From the IMG/VR virus record IMGVR_UViG_3300020187_000102, positions 1 to 35,095 of that record: a stretch of 35,095 nucleotides of DNA, one strand, 5' to 3'. Below are positions 7,601-14,128 of the stretch, in pieces. The translations under genes were made by a program, and so were the position numbers. The DNA comes from a virus. Positions within the stretch are counted from its first letter, which is position 1. Each line of letters begins with the position of its first letter. A model generated the notes under the pieces. The model was not told where the DNA came from and searched no databases. It saw only the letters and a list, made by a program, of their open reading frames with translations.

Positions 7601-7980
7601 TTGAAAATTCGACCCCCGTAAACTATTCCGTATTTGTTCTTCTTATATTCAACAAAATCATAAATATCATAGCTAGGCCAACTTATGGGCGTGCTAAATA
7701 CAGTGGCTTTGCCTATAAATCCATCTAGGCGTTTCATCCTAGCTGCTAGCATGGCTTTACCAACGCCATTCATTCGATAGTTAGGGTGAACAAAGTTGCT
7801 CTTAAATCGAACATTTGCGCCTTTAAACACTAGCGCACAACACCCGATTACTTTTCCATCAAACTCTGCGCTAAACCAGACGCACCCCTCTGGGTTCTCA
7901 AATGTGACCCGCTCTTTTTTCCCTAACTTAATTAGCGGTTTTATGTTTTCATAATCGCATTCTTTAATTAATGTTTTCAT
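7597..7980 (-). CDS. GNAT-family acetyltransferase-like protein
   Basis: A 127-residue protein with the GNAT acetyl-CoA signature VHPNYRMNGVGKAML (R-x-x-G-x-G), preceded by the strand VIGCCALVFKGANVRFKSNF. It starts at ATG 7980 or at the ATG three codons upstream (7989); neither has a clear ribosome-binding site, and both overlap the end of the PAPS-reductase gene. Phage GNAT-fold enzymes include DNA-modifying acyltransferases such as Mu Mom as well as protein or metabolite acetyltransferases. The placement beside a sulfur-type enzyme and ParB proteins makes nucleic-acid modification possible, but the substrate cannot be read from this sequence. Confidence 0.75.
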   Translation of the reverse strand: MKTLIKECDYENIKPLIKLGKKERVTFENPEGCVWFSAEFDGKVIGCCALVFKGANVRFKSNFVHPNYRMNGVGKAMLAARMKRLDGFIGKATVFSTPISWPSYDIYDFVEYKKNKYGIVYGGRIFK

Positions 7981-9088
7981 AAGCAACATGCGCCTTAGTT
8001 GGTATTTTTAATGGCTGTATTTTTCGCTTATAAGAGCCGTTAATGACCTGCTGGAAAACATACATAATTGGATAGCCCCACATATTCTCTGGCCTCCCTG
8101 CGCTCCCTGTTGCTTGATTGTTGGCTCTTAATTTTTGCGTAAACTCAACCCGCTTATAAGCCATAGCTCTCATTTTAGGATCATTAATGTTTTCCTTAAT
8201 GTACAAATGGATACCCCTCCAGCTTTTAGGGTATCGGTTGATTATTGAAAACCGATCTAAATCTTTAAAGTAGCGCTCATGGGTGATCATCTCAGGAAAT
8301 AAATCCATCACCTGTTGATAGAATATTGGATACAAGGTCTTGAGCTTATAAAGCTCCTTTGCAGTCTCAGCATGGAGAGGAGTCGAAACTCTTAGCGCTT
8401 GTTTGTTCCATACTTGAAGGTCATATATTGAGCAGTAACGAATTTGCTTGTCGTAAAAGTAACGGAACACATCATTTTCTGACCAATCAAATATTGGCTT
8501 AACCAGTTTTACGTTGGGAGATTCAGTGGCATTGATGTAATTTTCATTTCGCTTGTTAATACAAGACCTAAACCTTACTAATGATTCATCACTCCTAATT
8601 CCGTTTACCATTGCAACCTTGCCTTTTAAGCCTTGGATGCAAAATTTATCCATGCTGTACTGGCTTAATGGCTTGTGTGAATTTGTTGTCGTAATTGCAC
8701 AATCTGGCTTTGGCCTAATCCATTCTCGGTCATTGTCCCATTGTATGTACTCATACTTTTTTCCCAGTAAGTATTTTTCACTCATCATCGGGATTGCAAA
8801 ATAGGTTAAATCAAATCGCTTAGTGTCAGCTTTAACGTCTAATACAAATTGAATCACATCGTCTGGAATCAATTCCTCATCTCGAAAAATAACTTTAACA
8901 GGCTGGCTCATTCCCAGTTCATCGTAAACCTCTCGCACTAAATGAATAATCACTAAGGAATCTTTGCCGCCAGAAAAAGCACAGACCAATTCATCAAAGC
9001 TGCTAATAACATGGCGTATTCTATTCTTGGCTTCTGTTAGTACATCGACCCCAATGTACCGAACATTTTTTTTCTTATTTTGAATCAA
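7964..9088 (-). CDS. PAPS reductase/PP-loop family protein, IbrA-like
   Basis: A 374-residue PP-loop ATP-binding protein. The P-loop CAFSGGKDSLVIIHLV is at about 36-51, and VNGIRSDESLVRFRSC at about 161-176 is the second family motif. Cysteines at 36, 130, 150, 176 and 219 leave open a metal or Fe-S site. A long C-terminal extension (MAYKRVEFTQKL, ENMWGYPIMYVFQQV) resembles the IbrA/DndC-side phage proteins, not biosynthetic CysH. IbrA is known to occur beside the ParB-like IbrB, and here a ParB-like gene lies immediately upstream with a 14-base overlap. Such enzymes activate a target with ATP, sometimes for sulfur transfer to DNA or tRNA; the reaction here is not established. Confidence 0.82.
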   Translation of the reverse strand: MIQNKKKNVRYIGVDVLTEAKNRIRHVISSFDELVCAFSGGKDSLVIIHLVREVYDELGMSQPVKVIFRDEELIPDDVIQFVLDVKADTKRFDLTYFAIPMMSEKYLLGKKYEYIQWDNDREWIRPKPDCAITTTNSHKPLSQYSMDKFCIQGLKGKVAMVNGIRSDESLVRFRSCINKRNENYINATESPNVKLVKPIFDWSENDVFRYFYDKQIRYCSIYDLQVWNKQALRVSTPLHAETAKELYKLKTLYPIFYQQVMDLFPEMITHERYFKDLDRFSIINRYPKSWRGIHLYIKENINDPKMRAMAYKRVEFTQKLRANNQATGSAGRPENMWGYPIMYVFQQVINGSYKRKIQPLKIPTKAHVAYENIN

Positions 9089-9668
9089 TCATTGCTCCTT
9101 GAGTAAAGGCCACCAAGCGCTCAGATATTGTGACTGATCCTGTGTATTCACTTTTTAACCAGCGCAGAAAATCCATCCACTGTTTCTGTTCCTGTTCATC
9201 ATTAAAGATAATGTTGTACTGAATGGTATAGCTATCATCCAAAAGCCCATCATCTTCATCTTCCTCCTCTTCTGGCTCTGCCATTAATATGTCCAGTTCT
9301 GGCAAAGTGAATCCAGTGTTTTCTAGGTCGTAACTTTCCTGATCTAAATCCTCTAGCTCAATTTTTAAAAGCACATCATCCCATTTAGAGTCTTGAGCAA
9401 CCCTGTTATCTGCTATGCGATAAGCTTTCTTTTGAGATTCAGTTAAACCCTCTGCAATATGAACTGGAACTGACTCAATACCTAGTAGCTTGGCGGCTGC
9501 TAGCCTAGTGTGTCCAACCAAAATAACATACTCTTCATCCACCACAATCGGCTGTCGAAAGCCAAACTCCTTAATGCTTGCCGCAACCTTATCAACAGCC
9601 TCTTTGTTGTTTCTAGGGTTGTTTTCGTAAGGAATGACCAGGTCGAAATTTACTTGTACGACTTTCAT
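9075..9668 (-). CDS. ParB-like protein, IbrB-like (first ParB)
   Basis: A 197-residue protein with a clean ParB N-terminal domain: NFDLVIPYENNPRNNKEAVDK, IKEFGFRQPIVVDEEYVILVGHTRLAAAKLLG, VPVHIAEGLTESQKKAYRIADNRV. The NPR and GHTRLAA motifs are the conserved boxes. The C-terminal third has an acidic run (EPEEEEDEDD) and a separate domain (YTIQYNIIFNDEQEQKQWMDFLRWLK). This is the first gene of the five-gene cassette and is preceded by the 99-bp gap at 9669-9767. It pairs with the IbrA-like gene; with the second ParB at 6696 the cassette holds two diverged ParB copies. Confidence 0.85.
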   Translation of the reverse strand: MKVVQVNFDLVIPYENNPRNNKEAVDKVAASIKEFGFRQPIVVDEEYVILVGHTRLAAAKLLGIESVPVHIAEGLTESQKKAYRIADNRVAQDSKWDDVLLKIELEDLDQESYDLENTGFTLPELDILMAEPEEEEDEDDGLLDDSYTIQYNIIFNDEQEQKQWMDFLRWLKSEYTGSVTISERLVAFTQGAMIDSK

Positions 9669-9767
9669 AAATAATTACACTCGGCTGTGACATTGATGTT
9701 TCAACACTGACACTAAGTAAAGATCGAGCCTTAGCACACCTCCATTGCTTAAATGGTCGGTAGTACC
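9669..9767 (-). other. 99-bp non-coding gap in the leftward operon
   Basis: This is the longest untranslated stretch between the P-like gene and TerL, where genes otherwise overlap. It holds a weak stem-loop at 9742-9756 (CCATT, 5-base loop, AATGG) and GC-poor sequence, but no convincing promoter. It could carry a late promoter, a processing site or part of a packaging site; the sequence does not decide. Confidence 0.3.
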
Positions 9768-10364
9768 TTAACGTCTAGTAGCCATTGCTCTATTAAATGC
9801 TTTAGCAAATTCATTATCGAACTTACTGTTGATTACTCCTTGGGCTATCTTGTAGAAGGGGAATAGCTTTTTGTACTGAGCTTGCTTAACAAACTTATGC
9901 AATAGTTTGATTCTAGGCTGCGCTCTTGTACCGCTTTGCCACACACCTGTTGTTCCATTAATAGTTCCAATGAACTGCTTCTGAGTTTTAACTAAGCCTT
10001 TCTTGCTTCTTGGTACGTTGCCATATTGGTTTAGCTTTACGTTATCCGTTGGAACTGCTATCCACTTCTTTGATGCTCTTCTACTTCCCCCCTCAACTTG
10101 ATACCACATGTAGGCTGCAACCCTTGGGATAAAGAACACACTACCTTCCAATAAGGTTTTCTTAGCCTTGCCTACTCTTACTCCTCTTACTGTGTAAGGT
10201 GTTGGCCTATCTATGTACTTAGGCAATTGAACCTGCACTGCTTTGCGAACACTAAACGCTGTGTTGTTGATAGCAGAAGCAGTAGCAAATGGTATTTGTG
10301 TTTTAGCTTCTCTGCTTAGTTGACGAGCTACCTTGTTAATATTGCTTGATACACTTATTTGCAT
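9768..10364 (-). CDS. Basic phage protein resembling minor tail protein Z (gpZ)
   Basis: A 198-residue, strongly basic protein. The layout IPFATASAINNTAFSVRKAVQVQLPKYIDRPTPYTVRGVRV, then a middle region with GVWQSGTRAQPRIKLLHKFVKQ, and a basic helical end (NEFAKAFNRAMATRR) resembles lambda-type gpZ, which completes the tail at the head-proximal end. I chose ATG 10364 over the in-frame GTG at 10373; AAAGGGTGG lies upstream and the start overlaps the preceding stop by ten bases. It sits upstream of the terminase, far from the usual Z position between the FII and U genes, where there is no equivalent here. Function is inferred from weak resemblance. Confidence 0.5.
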   Translation of the reverse strand: MQISVSSNINKVARQLSREAKTQIPFATASAINNTAFSVRKAVQVQLPKYIDRPTPYTVRGVRVGKAKKTLLEGSVFFIPRVAAYMWYQVEGGSRRASKKWIAVPTDNVKLNQYGNVPRSKKGLVKTQKQFIGTINGTTGVWQSGTRAQPRIKLLHKFVKQAQYKKLFPFYKIAQGVINSKFDNEFAKAFNRAMATRR

Positions 10365-10564
10365 GATAGCCACCCTTTAACGCGCCAAGGTGTTTTTGCT
10401 AATCGTCCTGCTGATGCCTTACTGTATAGATCAGTGGTCATTGCCTTTGATACAGGCCACCCCCTACTAAGGCGCTTATGCAATACATCAGTAGATAACC
10501 CGCTCCTCATTGAGATTTCTTTAACAGTTAAGCTCTGTCCTTCTACATTGAATGTTCTAGGCAT
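10355..10564 (-). CDS. Small HTH-like hypothetical protein
   Basis: A 69-residue protein with LTVKEISMRSGLSTDVLHKRLSRGWPVSKAMT, matching a repeat motif in phage DNA-binding proteins in which a short helix-turn-helix ends in a GW-x-V-x-x-A tail (often linked to HNH proteins). GAGGAA lies just before the ATG. The ends overlap the RusA-like gene (22 bases) and the gpZ-like gene. It probably binds DNA; target unknown. Confidence 0.6.
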   Translation of the reverse strand: MPRTFNVEGQSLTVKEISMRSGLSTDVLHKRLSRGWPVSKAMTTDLYSKASAGRLAKTPWRVKGWLSCK

Positions 10565-10974
10565 ATTTCCTCAATAACAATCCATAGCCCATTTGGGGCT
10601 TTTCGGTTAATTACTGGCTTCTTAATGGCAAAGCACACCACCTTGTCAGCCTCATCCCCCGATAAGATTCCCCGCTTAACCAATCCATCCTCTATCATTT
10701 TGCATGTGTAAGAGTAATTAGAGCAGTCTCTTTCCCTGCCGCCCTTGCCTACCTGTGGCGTAAAAAAAAGCCTTACAGGGTTAATAAATAAATCAGTATC
10801 TAAAGCTTGCACCGCCTTATGTGCTTTATCAGCTTCCTTGGCTCTCTTTGTCCAGTGCTGCCCCGCATAGATCGCATTAGTGCTTGGCCCCATGTACTCA
10901 ATAAAAAAGCTCTCACGGCGCATTTTCTGCCTCTCCCATTTAGCCATTTTCCCATCAGCTTTTTCACTTAGCAT
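10543..10974 (-). CDS. RusA-like Holliday junction resolvase
   Basis: A 143-residue protein whose middle carries the RusA pattern: VRLFFTPQVGKGGRERDCSNYSYTCKMIEDGLVKRGILSGDEADKV. The acidic residues of RERDCSN, IEDGL and GDEAD stand where RusA places its metal-binding aspartates. RusA-type enzymes cut four-way DNA junctions so that branched phage concatemers can be packaged. It lies with NinB and a Ref-like nuclease, as in the lambdoid nin region. The ATG overlaps the upstream stop (TAATG); an internal ATG at codon 10 is an alternative start. Confidence 0.75.
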   Translation of the reverse strand: MLSEKADGKMAKWERQKMRRESFFIEYMGPSTNAIYAGQHWTKRAKEADKAHKAVQALDTDLFINPVRLFFTPQVGKGGRERDCSNYSYTCKMIEDGLVKRGILSGDEADKVVCFAIKKPVINRKAPNGLWIVIEEICLEHSM

Positions 10975-11288
10975 TAATAGCCCACAGTCATAGAGTGGAG
11001 GCTTGATACATCTGATCGTGTTTGTATCAACAAATCAGCTTGCTTGCCGAATCTACGCTCCCAACCTGCGGGAGCCGCATGATAAGCATCATCACCTAAC
11101 CTGTGATGCCGAGGGCATAATGGAATAACGTCCCAATGGCTAGACCTTCGGCCCATCCCTGTAGCTATGCGAACATGGTGTATTTCTGCGGGACTTTCTC
11201 CATAGCCTAAATTTCTGCAAACAACACAGCCGAGGCTTGCCACATGATTAAGCCAGCGGCGCTCATCTTTTGTTTTGTTCTTTATCAT
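10974..11288 (-). CDS. Ref-family/HNH recombination nuclease
   Basis: A 104-residue protein with WLNHVASLGCVVCRNLG, EIHHVRIATGMGRRSSHWDVIPLCPRHHRLG and WERRFGKQADLL. The C-x-x-C, HH and LCPRHH residues form the zinc-bound HNH core seen in phage P1 Ref, a RecA-dependent nuclease, and in related lambdoid nin-region proteins. It is coupled to NinB by an ATGA overlap. The role is likely DNA cleavage during recombination; RecA dependence is known for P1 Ref and only presumed here. Confidence 0.78.
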   Translation of the reverse strand: MIKNKTKDERRWLNHVASLGCVVCRNLGYGESPAEIHHVRIATGMGRRSSHWDVIPLCPRHHRLGDDAYHAAPAGWERRFGKQADLLIQTRSDVSSLHSMTVGY

Positions 11289-11716
11289 GCTGCTTGCCTA
11301 TATGTTTGGTAATTGCTTAACGCTTTGCCGCCCCATTGAACGCCTTGCTCTGCGCCAAACGCATAGGTCAATTCAATTAGGTCGCTAAAGTCTTGCTTGG
11401 ATAATGATCGAGTGGGGGAGCCTAATGACACAAAACCACCATCAATGGCGGGTACTATTTTTTGGCGTTTTAATGAGGCTGTTAAAACAATCTTCCATTC
11501 TGAATTTTTAAGGGTGTAGCCATACCAATTAACTTGTTTAGAGATTTCTGTAAGCATGGGCCAAAGCTTTCGATTTTGAGCAAGTGTTCTAGTGGGCCGT
11601 CTTATGATTATTTCTATAGCCCCGCCTTGAACAACCTCAACTATAATGGCGTGCATCTTTCTAAGGGTTGGGTTTATGCCCTGACCTTCCTCAATAAAAA
11701 ACCTCATAGCTTTCAT
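11285..11716 (-). CDS. ninB: NinB/Orf recombination mediator
   Basis: A 143-residue member of the NinB family, which in lambda (Orf) binds single-stranded DNA and replaces RecFOR in loading recombinase. Conserved points are IRRPTRTLAQNRKLWPMLTEISKQV, the tryptophan-rich WYGYTLKNSEWKIVLTASLK, and the C-terminal FGAEQGVQW. AAGG lies nine bases before ATG 11716; an ATG three codons in is possible. It stands with RusA- and Ref-like genes in a nin-type recombination block. Confidence 0.85.
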   Translation of the reverse strand: MKAMRFFIEEGQGINPTLRKMHAIIVEVVQGGAIEIIIRRPTRTLAQNRKLWPMLTEISKQVNWYGYTLKNSEWKIVLTASLKRQKIVPAIDGGFVSLGSPTRSLSKQDFSDLIELTYAFGAEQGVQWGGKALSNYQTYRQAA

Positions 11717-11721
11717 TTTTA

Positions 11722-11889
11722 TTAGCCTTGATTTTCTATTTTTTCGAGCAGCTTTATTAAGCTTTCATACACATCAACTGGCACAATCACATGACCTAAA
11801 AATCCATGCCTAGTGACCCCGATAACATCGTTGCTATCGAGGATTTCTTTCATGTTTTCTTTTAGCGTGTTTGTGCTGATCTCAACCAT
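11722..11889 (-). CDS. Phd/YefM-like antitoxin without a visible toxin
   Basis: A 55-residue protein reading MVEISTNTLKENMKEILDSN, VIGVTRHG and VIVPVDVYESLIKLLEK. This matches the prevent-host-death fold: an N-terminal strand and helix that bind DNA, a hydrophobic strand, and an amphipathic tail that would clamp a toxin. ATG 11889 is chosen because it overlaps the upstream stop (TAATG). The next gene downstream is NinB, not a Doc- or RelE-type toxin, so this copy is solitary. Confidence 0.65.
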   Translation of the reverse strand: MVEISTNTLKENMKEILDSNDVIGVTRHGFLGHVIVPVDVYESLIKLLEKIENQG

Positions 11890-12164
11890 TACGCGGCGCA
11901 CCAAGTCATAGCTAATCGCCCACTAACACCACAGCGTTTATTGTCGCTATTTCTTACTGTTCCCGCCTTTGCCATTTCAGATAATCGGCGTGCAAATTGG
12001 TATCTGTCATAAACAGGGGATATTTTACCAAGCTCATGGCTGGTCAATCCGCTGTTTCCTTTCAAAAACTCCAGCATTTCAATACGCTGTTTTTCGTTAT
12101 TTTGCTTTGAATCATTAGCGGCTAAATGGCTAGTGATTGGGTCTGTCTTTCTTGCTTGGCTCAT
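11889..12164 (-). CDS. Small winged-helix phage protein
   Basis: A 91-residue protein: TDPITSHLAANDSKQ, EMLEFLKGNSGLTSHELGKISPVYDRYQFARRLSEMAKAGTV, then CGVSGRLAMTWCAA. The middle is a winged-helix pattern (GLTSHEL...YQFARRLSEMAKAG), common in small phage early proteins of this layout. GAGGAAAGAAAA precedes ATG 12164; an in-frame ATG ten codons earlier lacks that spacing. It probably binds nucleic acid. Confidence 0.65.
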   Translation of the reverse strand: MSQARKTDPITSHLAANDSKQNNEKQRIEMLEFLKGNSGLTSHELGKISPVYDRYQFARRLSEMAKAGTVRNSDNKRCGVSGRLAMTWCAA

Positions 12165-12351
12165 TTTTCTTTCCTCTTCGTTTAGCTTCTTCAATTGCTT
12201 TTGCTAGCATTTCTTTATAAGGCTTTGTTAGGCCACCTGATTCACCATGGCTGCAATGCTGAATTTTTAATCCTCTGGACAAATATTCTTCTAGCTTTTC
12301 ATGGCTAAAAGGCGAGGCTTGATCCTTCTTTTTTAAATAGTCTTTTCCCAT
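12130..12351 (-). CDS. Small basic hypothetical protein
   Basis: A 73-residue, Lys-rich protein: MGKDYLKKKDQASPFSHEKL, SHGESGGLTKPYKEMLAKAIEEAKRRGKK. It overlaps both neighbours (19 bases upstream and 35 downstream), as is usual in this compact early operon. No family is recognised. Confidence 0.5.
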   Translation of the reverse strand: MGKDYLKKKDQASPFSHEKLEEYLSRGLKIQHCSHGESGGLTKPYKEMLAKAIEEAKRRGKKNEPSKKDRPNH

Positions 12352-12488
12352 TTATCCCCCTCAATTGCTCGTTTAACCTCTTCTTTATTTTTAGTGCTTA
12401 AAATCCACTCTTTACCGCTTAATCTAAAAACTTTTCCGTATAGGCCAATTTTAAAAAATGAGTAGCCAATCCTTGCAATATTTTTCAT
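12333..12488 (-). CDS. 51-residue hypothetical protein
   Basis: Encodes MKNIARIGYSFFKIGLYGKV followed by FRLSGKEWILSTKNKEEVKR and a short tail. The ATG overlaps the stop of the P-like gene by four bases (ATGA), good evidence for a coupled gene although it is short. The pattern of basic strands and a final helix suggests a small folded protein; no family is recognised. Confidence 0.55.
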   Translation of the reverse strand: MKNIARIGYSFFKIGLYGKVFRLSGKEWILSTKNKEEVKRAIEGDKWEKTI

Positions 12489-12964
12489 CGAAACATCCCC
12501 TTTAAATTGTTCATTTGCTCCTTGCCGTATTCAATTTCTTCTGCTGTGGCCTGTTTAGTGATCATCAATGGCCTTGCTTCACTTTGCCTTGCTTGTTGTG
12601 CAGCAATGGCACATTTTGCGGCTGGTCTGCTGTAGCCAATAAACTCAGCATAACTAGGCGGGTAAACTTTCTTTTTAGCCTTTACAGATTTAGATATTTC
12701 CTCTTCAAGAGCATCAAACGCTCTGCCAAAATCTTCTGTAGTTAAGGCTGCTAGCTTCTTGCTCCACGTTAAAAAATCCTCATTGGTGCGGCTTGGCACG
12801 CCATACCGCTTGCCCCAAAGGTCTTTAAATAGAACCTCCATACGCACCCATAACTCAGCGGTTAACTTCATGCTGCTATTGGATGGTGTGGAGGAACTCC
12901 CTTGCTGCATCGTGCATTCGGTTTGCACTTGTTTGGTTAGGCTGTTGGCCTGTGCTATTGCCAT
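12485..12964 (-). CDS. Replication protein P-like helicase loader
   Basis: A 159-residue protein in the P position of a lambda O/P pair. The region LWVRMEVLFKDLWGKRYGVPSRTNEDFLTWSKKLAALTTEDFGRAFDALEE resembles the conserved core of phage replication protein P, which brings the host DnaB helicase to the O-origin complex. ATG 12964 is chosen because a strong AAGGAG lies five bases before it. The start lies inside the end of the O-like gene with an 89-base overlap. Context and core motif support the call; no helicase-contact residues can be confirmed here. Confidence 0.7.
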   Translation of the reverse strand: MAIAQANSLTKQVQTECTMQQGSSSTPSNSSMKLTAELWVRMEVLFKDLWGKRYGVPSRTNEDFLTWSKKLAALTTEDFGRAFDALEEEISKSVKAKKKVYPPSYAEFIGYSRPAAKCAIAAQQARQSEARPLMITKQATAEEIEYGKEQMNNLKGMFR

Positions 12965-13610
12965 ATTGACTCCTTGGTGCATACACTGATTTCCAGTTAC
13001 TCAGTATTGCCGTTTCCAACAATTCATCTGGATCACTGCCTTGGCTTGCTAGCTTCATAATTTTGTTAACAAGTATTTTTAGGGCTGCTTGTGTCATAGG
13101 CGCTTTTATTGCCTTACGCATTTCTACATAACTGGTTAACAGTGGGATTGAGATTGCTGGAGGAATACCATCAAAACTAAGCATTTTTTTCCCCGCCGCT
13201 TTTGGTTCATTGATAGGGTAAGAAGGGTTATAGGGTATGGGTGCAGAATTTTCACCACGGGGTAGTGCAGGAATTTCACTAGGTGGTGCAGAATTTTCAC
13301 CACTCTCTAGCACTAGCGGTATAACTGGGTCTAAGGTTAATCGGTAAATATTTGAGCTATTCCAATAGGCTTTTTCTGTTTTGCCAGTGTTCTTTCTATG
13401 GCTAATTTGTAACAGCCCCATTTCTTCTAGCTTAGAGATATGCGTAATTACAGAGCGCCTAGACATTTCACAAACATCTGCAATATGTCGATAGCTTGGA
13501 AAGCAATTACCTTCATCACTAGAGCTATCCGCAAGCATCATTAAAACCAACTTTCTGCCAGAATTGCCCGTTTTAATCACACTAGCTTTAGCCATCATTG
13601 TAAAACTCAT
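12876..13610 (-). CDS. Replication initiator, O-like winged-helix protein
   Basis: A 244-residue protein. The N-terminus (about 15-90) is the helix-turn-helix domain of phage replisome organisers: GRKLVLMMLADSSSDEGNCFPSYRHIADVCEMSRRSVITHISKLEEMGLLQI. A Pro-rich linker follows, with a repeated GENSAPP/GENSAPI motif near 102-129, then a helical C-terminal domain likely to meet the P-like loader. In lambdoid phages the origin lies within the O gene as iterons; the linker repeats are candidate iterons but I could not establish regular spacing. AGGAGAG precedes ATG 13610. Confidence 0.8.
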   Translation of the reverse strand: MSFTMMAKASVIKTGNSGRKLVLMMLADSSSDEGNCFPSYRHIADVCEMSRRSVITHISKLEEMGLLQISHRKNTGKTEKAYWNSSNIYRLTLDPVIPLVLESGENSAPPSEIPALPRGENSAPIPYNPSYPINEPKAAGKKMLSFDGIPPAISIPLLTSYVEMRKAIKAPMTQAALKILVNKIMKLASQGSDPDELLETAILSNWKSVYAPRSQYGNSTGQQPNQTSANRMHDAAREFLHTIQ

Positions 13611-13642
13611 ATCTCTCCTATGCTCATGTATCTTATATATCC

Positions 13643-13825
13643 CTATTCATCTAAAAGGGGTTGGTATAAATTCAGATCACGCATTTTTTCATTATATTTA
13701 TCTTGGAGAGCTAACCTAATGACCGCACTTAAATCAGTACCAGTATGCTCAACAGTAAGCTTCACAAATTTGTACAGTTTGTCGTCAAGATGCACAGTAA
13801 CGGGGTTCGTTAATTTGTCTGTCAT
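13643..13825 (-). CDS. Ribbon-helix-helix regulator
   Basis: A 60-residue protein with NPVTVHLDDKLYKFVKLTVEHTGTDLSAVIRLALQDKYNEKM, the strand-helix-helix pattern of MetJ/Arc-type DNA-binding dimers (VTVHLDD strand, then two helices). AAGGA is placed well before its ATG, which overlaps the cro-like stop (TAATG). Between cro and the replication genes it occupies the position of lambda cII, so it may act as an early transcription factor; the fold is different from CII. Confidence 0.7.
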   Translation of the reverse strand: MTDKLTNPVTVHLDDKLYKFVKLTVEHTGTDLSAVIRLALQDKYNEKMRDLNLYQPLLDE

Positions 13826-14019
13826 TAATGATTCCTTAACTGTTCAGCTTGAGCTATTTGGGTCAACAAATAATGAATGTGATACAGCCGCGAATCAGGC
13901 ACATACTCGCCCCATTGATATACGGCGTGTGGAGTTATGCCGACAGCTCTAGCTACTTTGGATTTGTTTCCAAAAGCAGCGATTACTTTGGCGGTTGGTA
14001 TTTGTTTTGGTATTTGCAT
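13825..14019 (-). CDS. cro: Cro-like repressor
   Basis: A 64-residue protein: MQIPKQIPTAKVIAAFGNKS, KVARAVGITPHAVYQWGEYVPDSRLYHIHYLLT. The KVARAVGITPHAVYQW segment is the helix-turn-helix of Cro/YdaS-type repressors. It reads left, divergent from the CI gene, with three operators between. I place the start at ATG 14019; upstream in-frame ATGs would begin inside the operators. The predicted -10 ends eight bases before this ATG, so the message may be leaderless. It should favour lytic growth by repressing CI expression. Confidence 0.82.
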   Translation of the reverse strand: MQIPKQIPTAKVIAAFGNKSKVARAVGITPHAVYQWGEYVPDSRLYHIHYLLTQIAQAEQLRNH

Positions 14020-14026
14020 ATACAGA

Positions 14027-14055
14027 ATGATAGCGTGCTTACAATTACTTAGCAA
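14027..14055 (-). promoter_or_regulatory. Predicted leftward early promoter (pR equivalent)
   Basis: Read on the minus strand, -35 TTGCTA (14055-14050) and -10 TATCAT (14032-14027) are separated by 17 bp. Operator 1 covers the -10, so bound CI or Cro would block polymerase. Transcription would start near 14019, at the cro-like ATG. Confidence 0.7.
14028..14043. promoter_or_regulatory. CI/Cro operator 1
   Basis: On the minus strand the 16-mer reads TGTAAGCACGCTATCA, an imperfect palindrome with half-sites TGTAA and TATCA six bases apart. It overlaps the -10 of the leftward promoter and closely matches operator 4 (TGTAAGCGTGCTAACA) in front of the other early operon. Confidence 0.75.
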
Positions 14056-14059
14056 CACC

Positions 14060-14075
14060 TGTAAACCCATTATCA
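14060..14075. promoter_or_regulatory. CI/Cro operator 2
   Basis: TGTAAACCCATTATCA has the same half-sites and six-base spacing as operator 1. It lies between operators 1 and 3, starting 32 and 25 bp from them, in the cro-cI gap. Confidence 0.65.
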
Positions 14076-14084
14076 TTAATTGGA

Positions 14085-14100
14085 TGTAAACTGGCTTACA
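14085..14100. promoter_or_regulatory. CI/Cro operator 3
   Basis: TGTAAACTGGCTTACA is the most symmetric site, with perfect TGTAA/TTACA half-sites. It is nearest the CI gene, just upstream of a TATAAG-type -10 at 14108-14113, so it may control CI's own promoter. Confidence 0.72.
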
Positions 14101-14128
14101 TTTTTCATATAAGAGAGCAACATTAGTC

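Noticed and set aside
13599-13614. TGTAAAACTCATATCT, a possible fifth CI/Cro operator
   Set aside because: One half-site base differs and it overlaps the start codon of the O-like gene with no promoter signal; probably chance.
13620-13952. 110-codon plus-strand frame opposite the RHH and cro-like genes
   Set aside because: Antisense to two well-supported genes with good starts; no recognisable protein.
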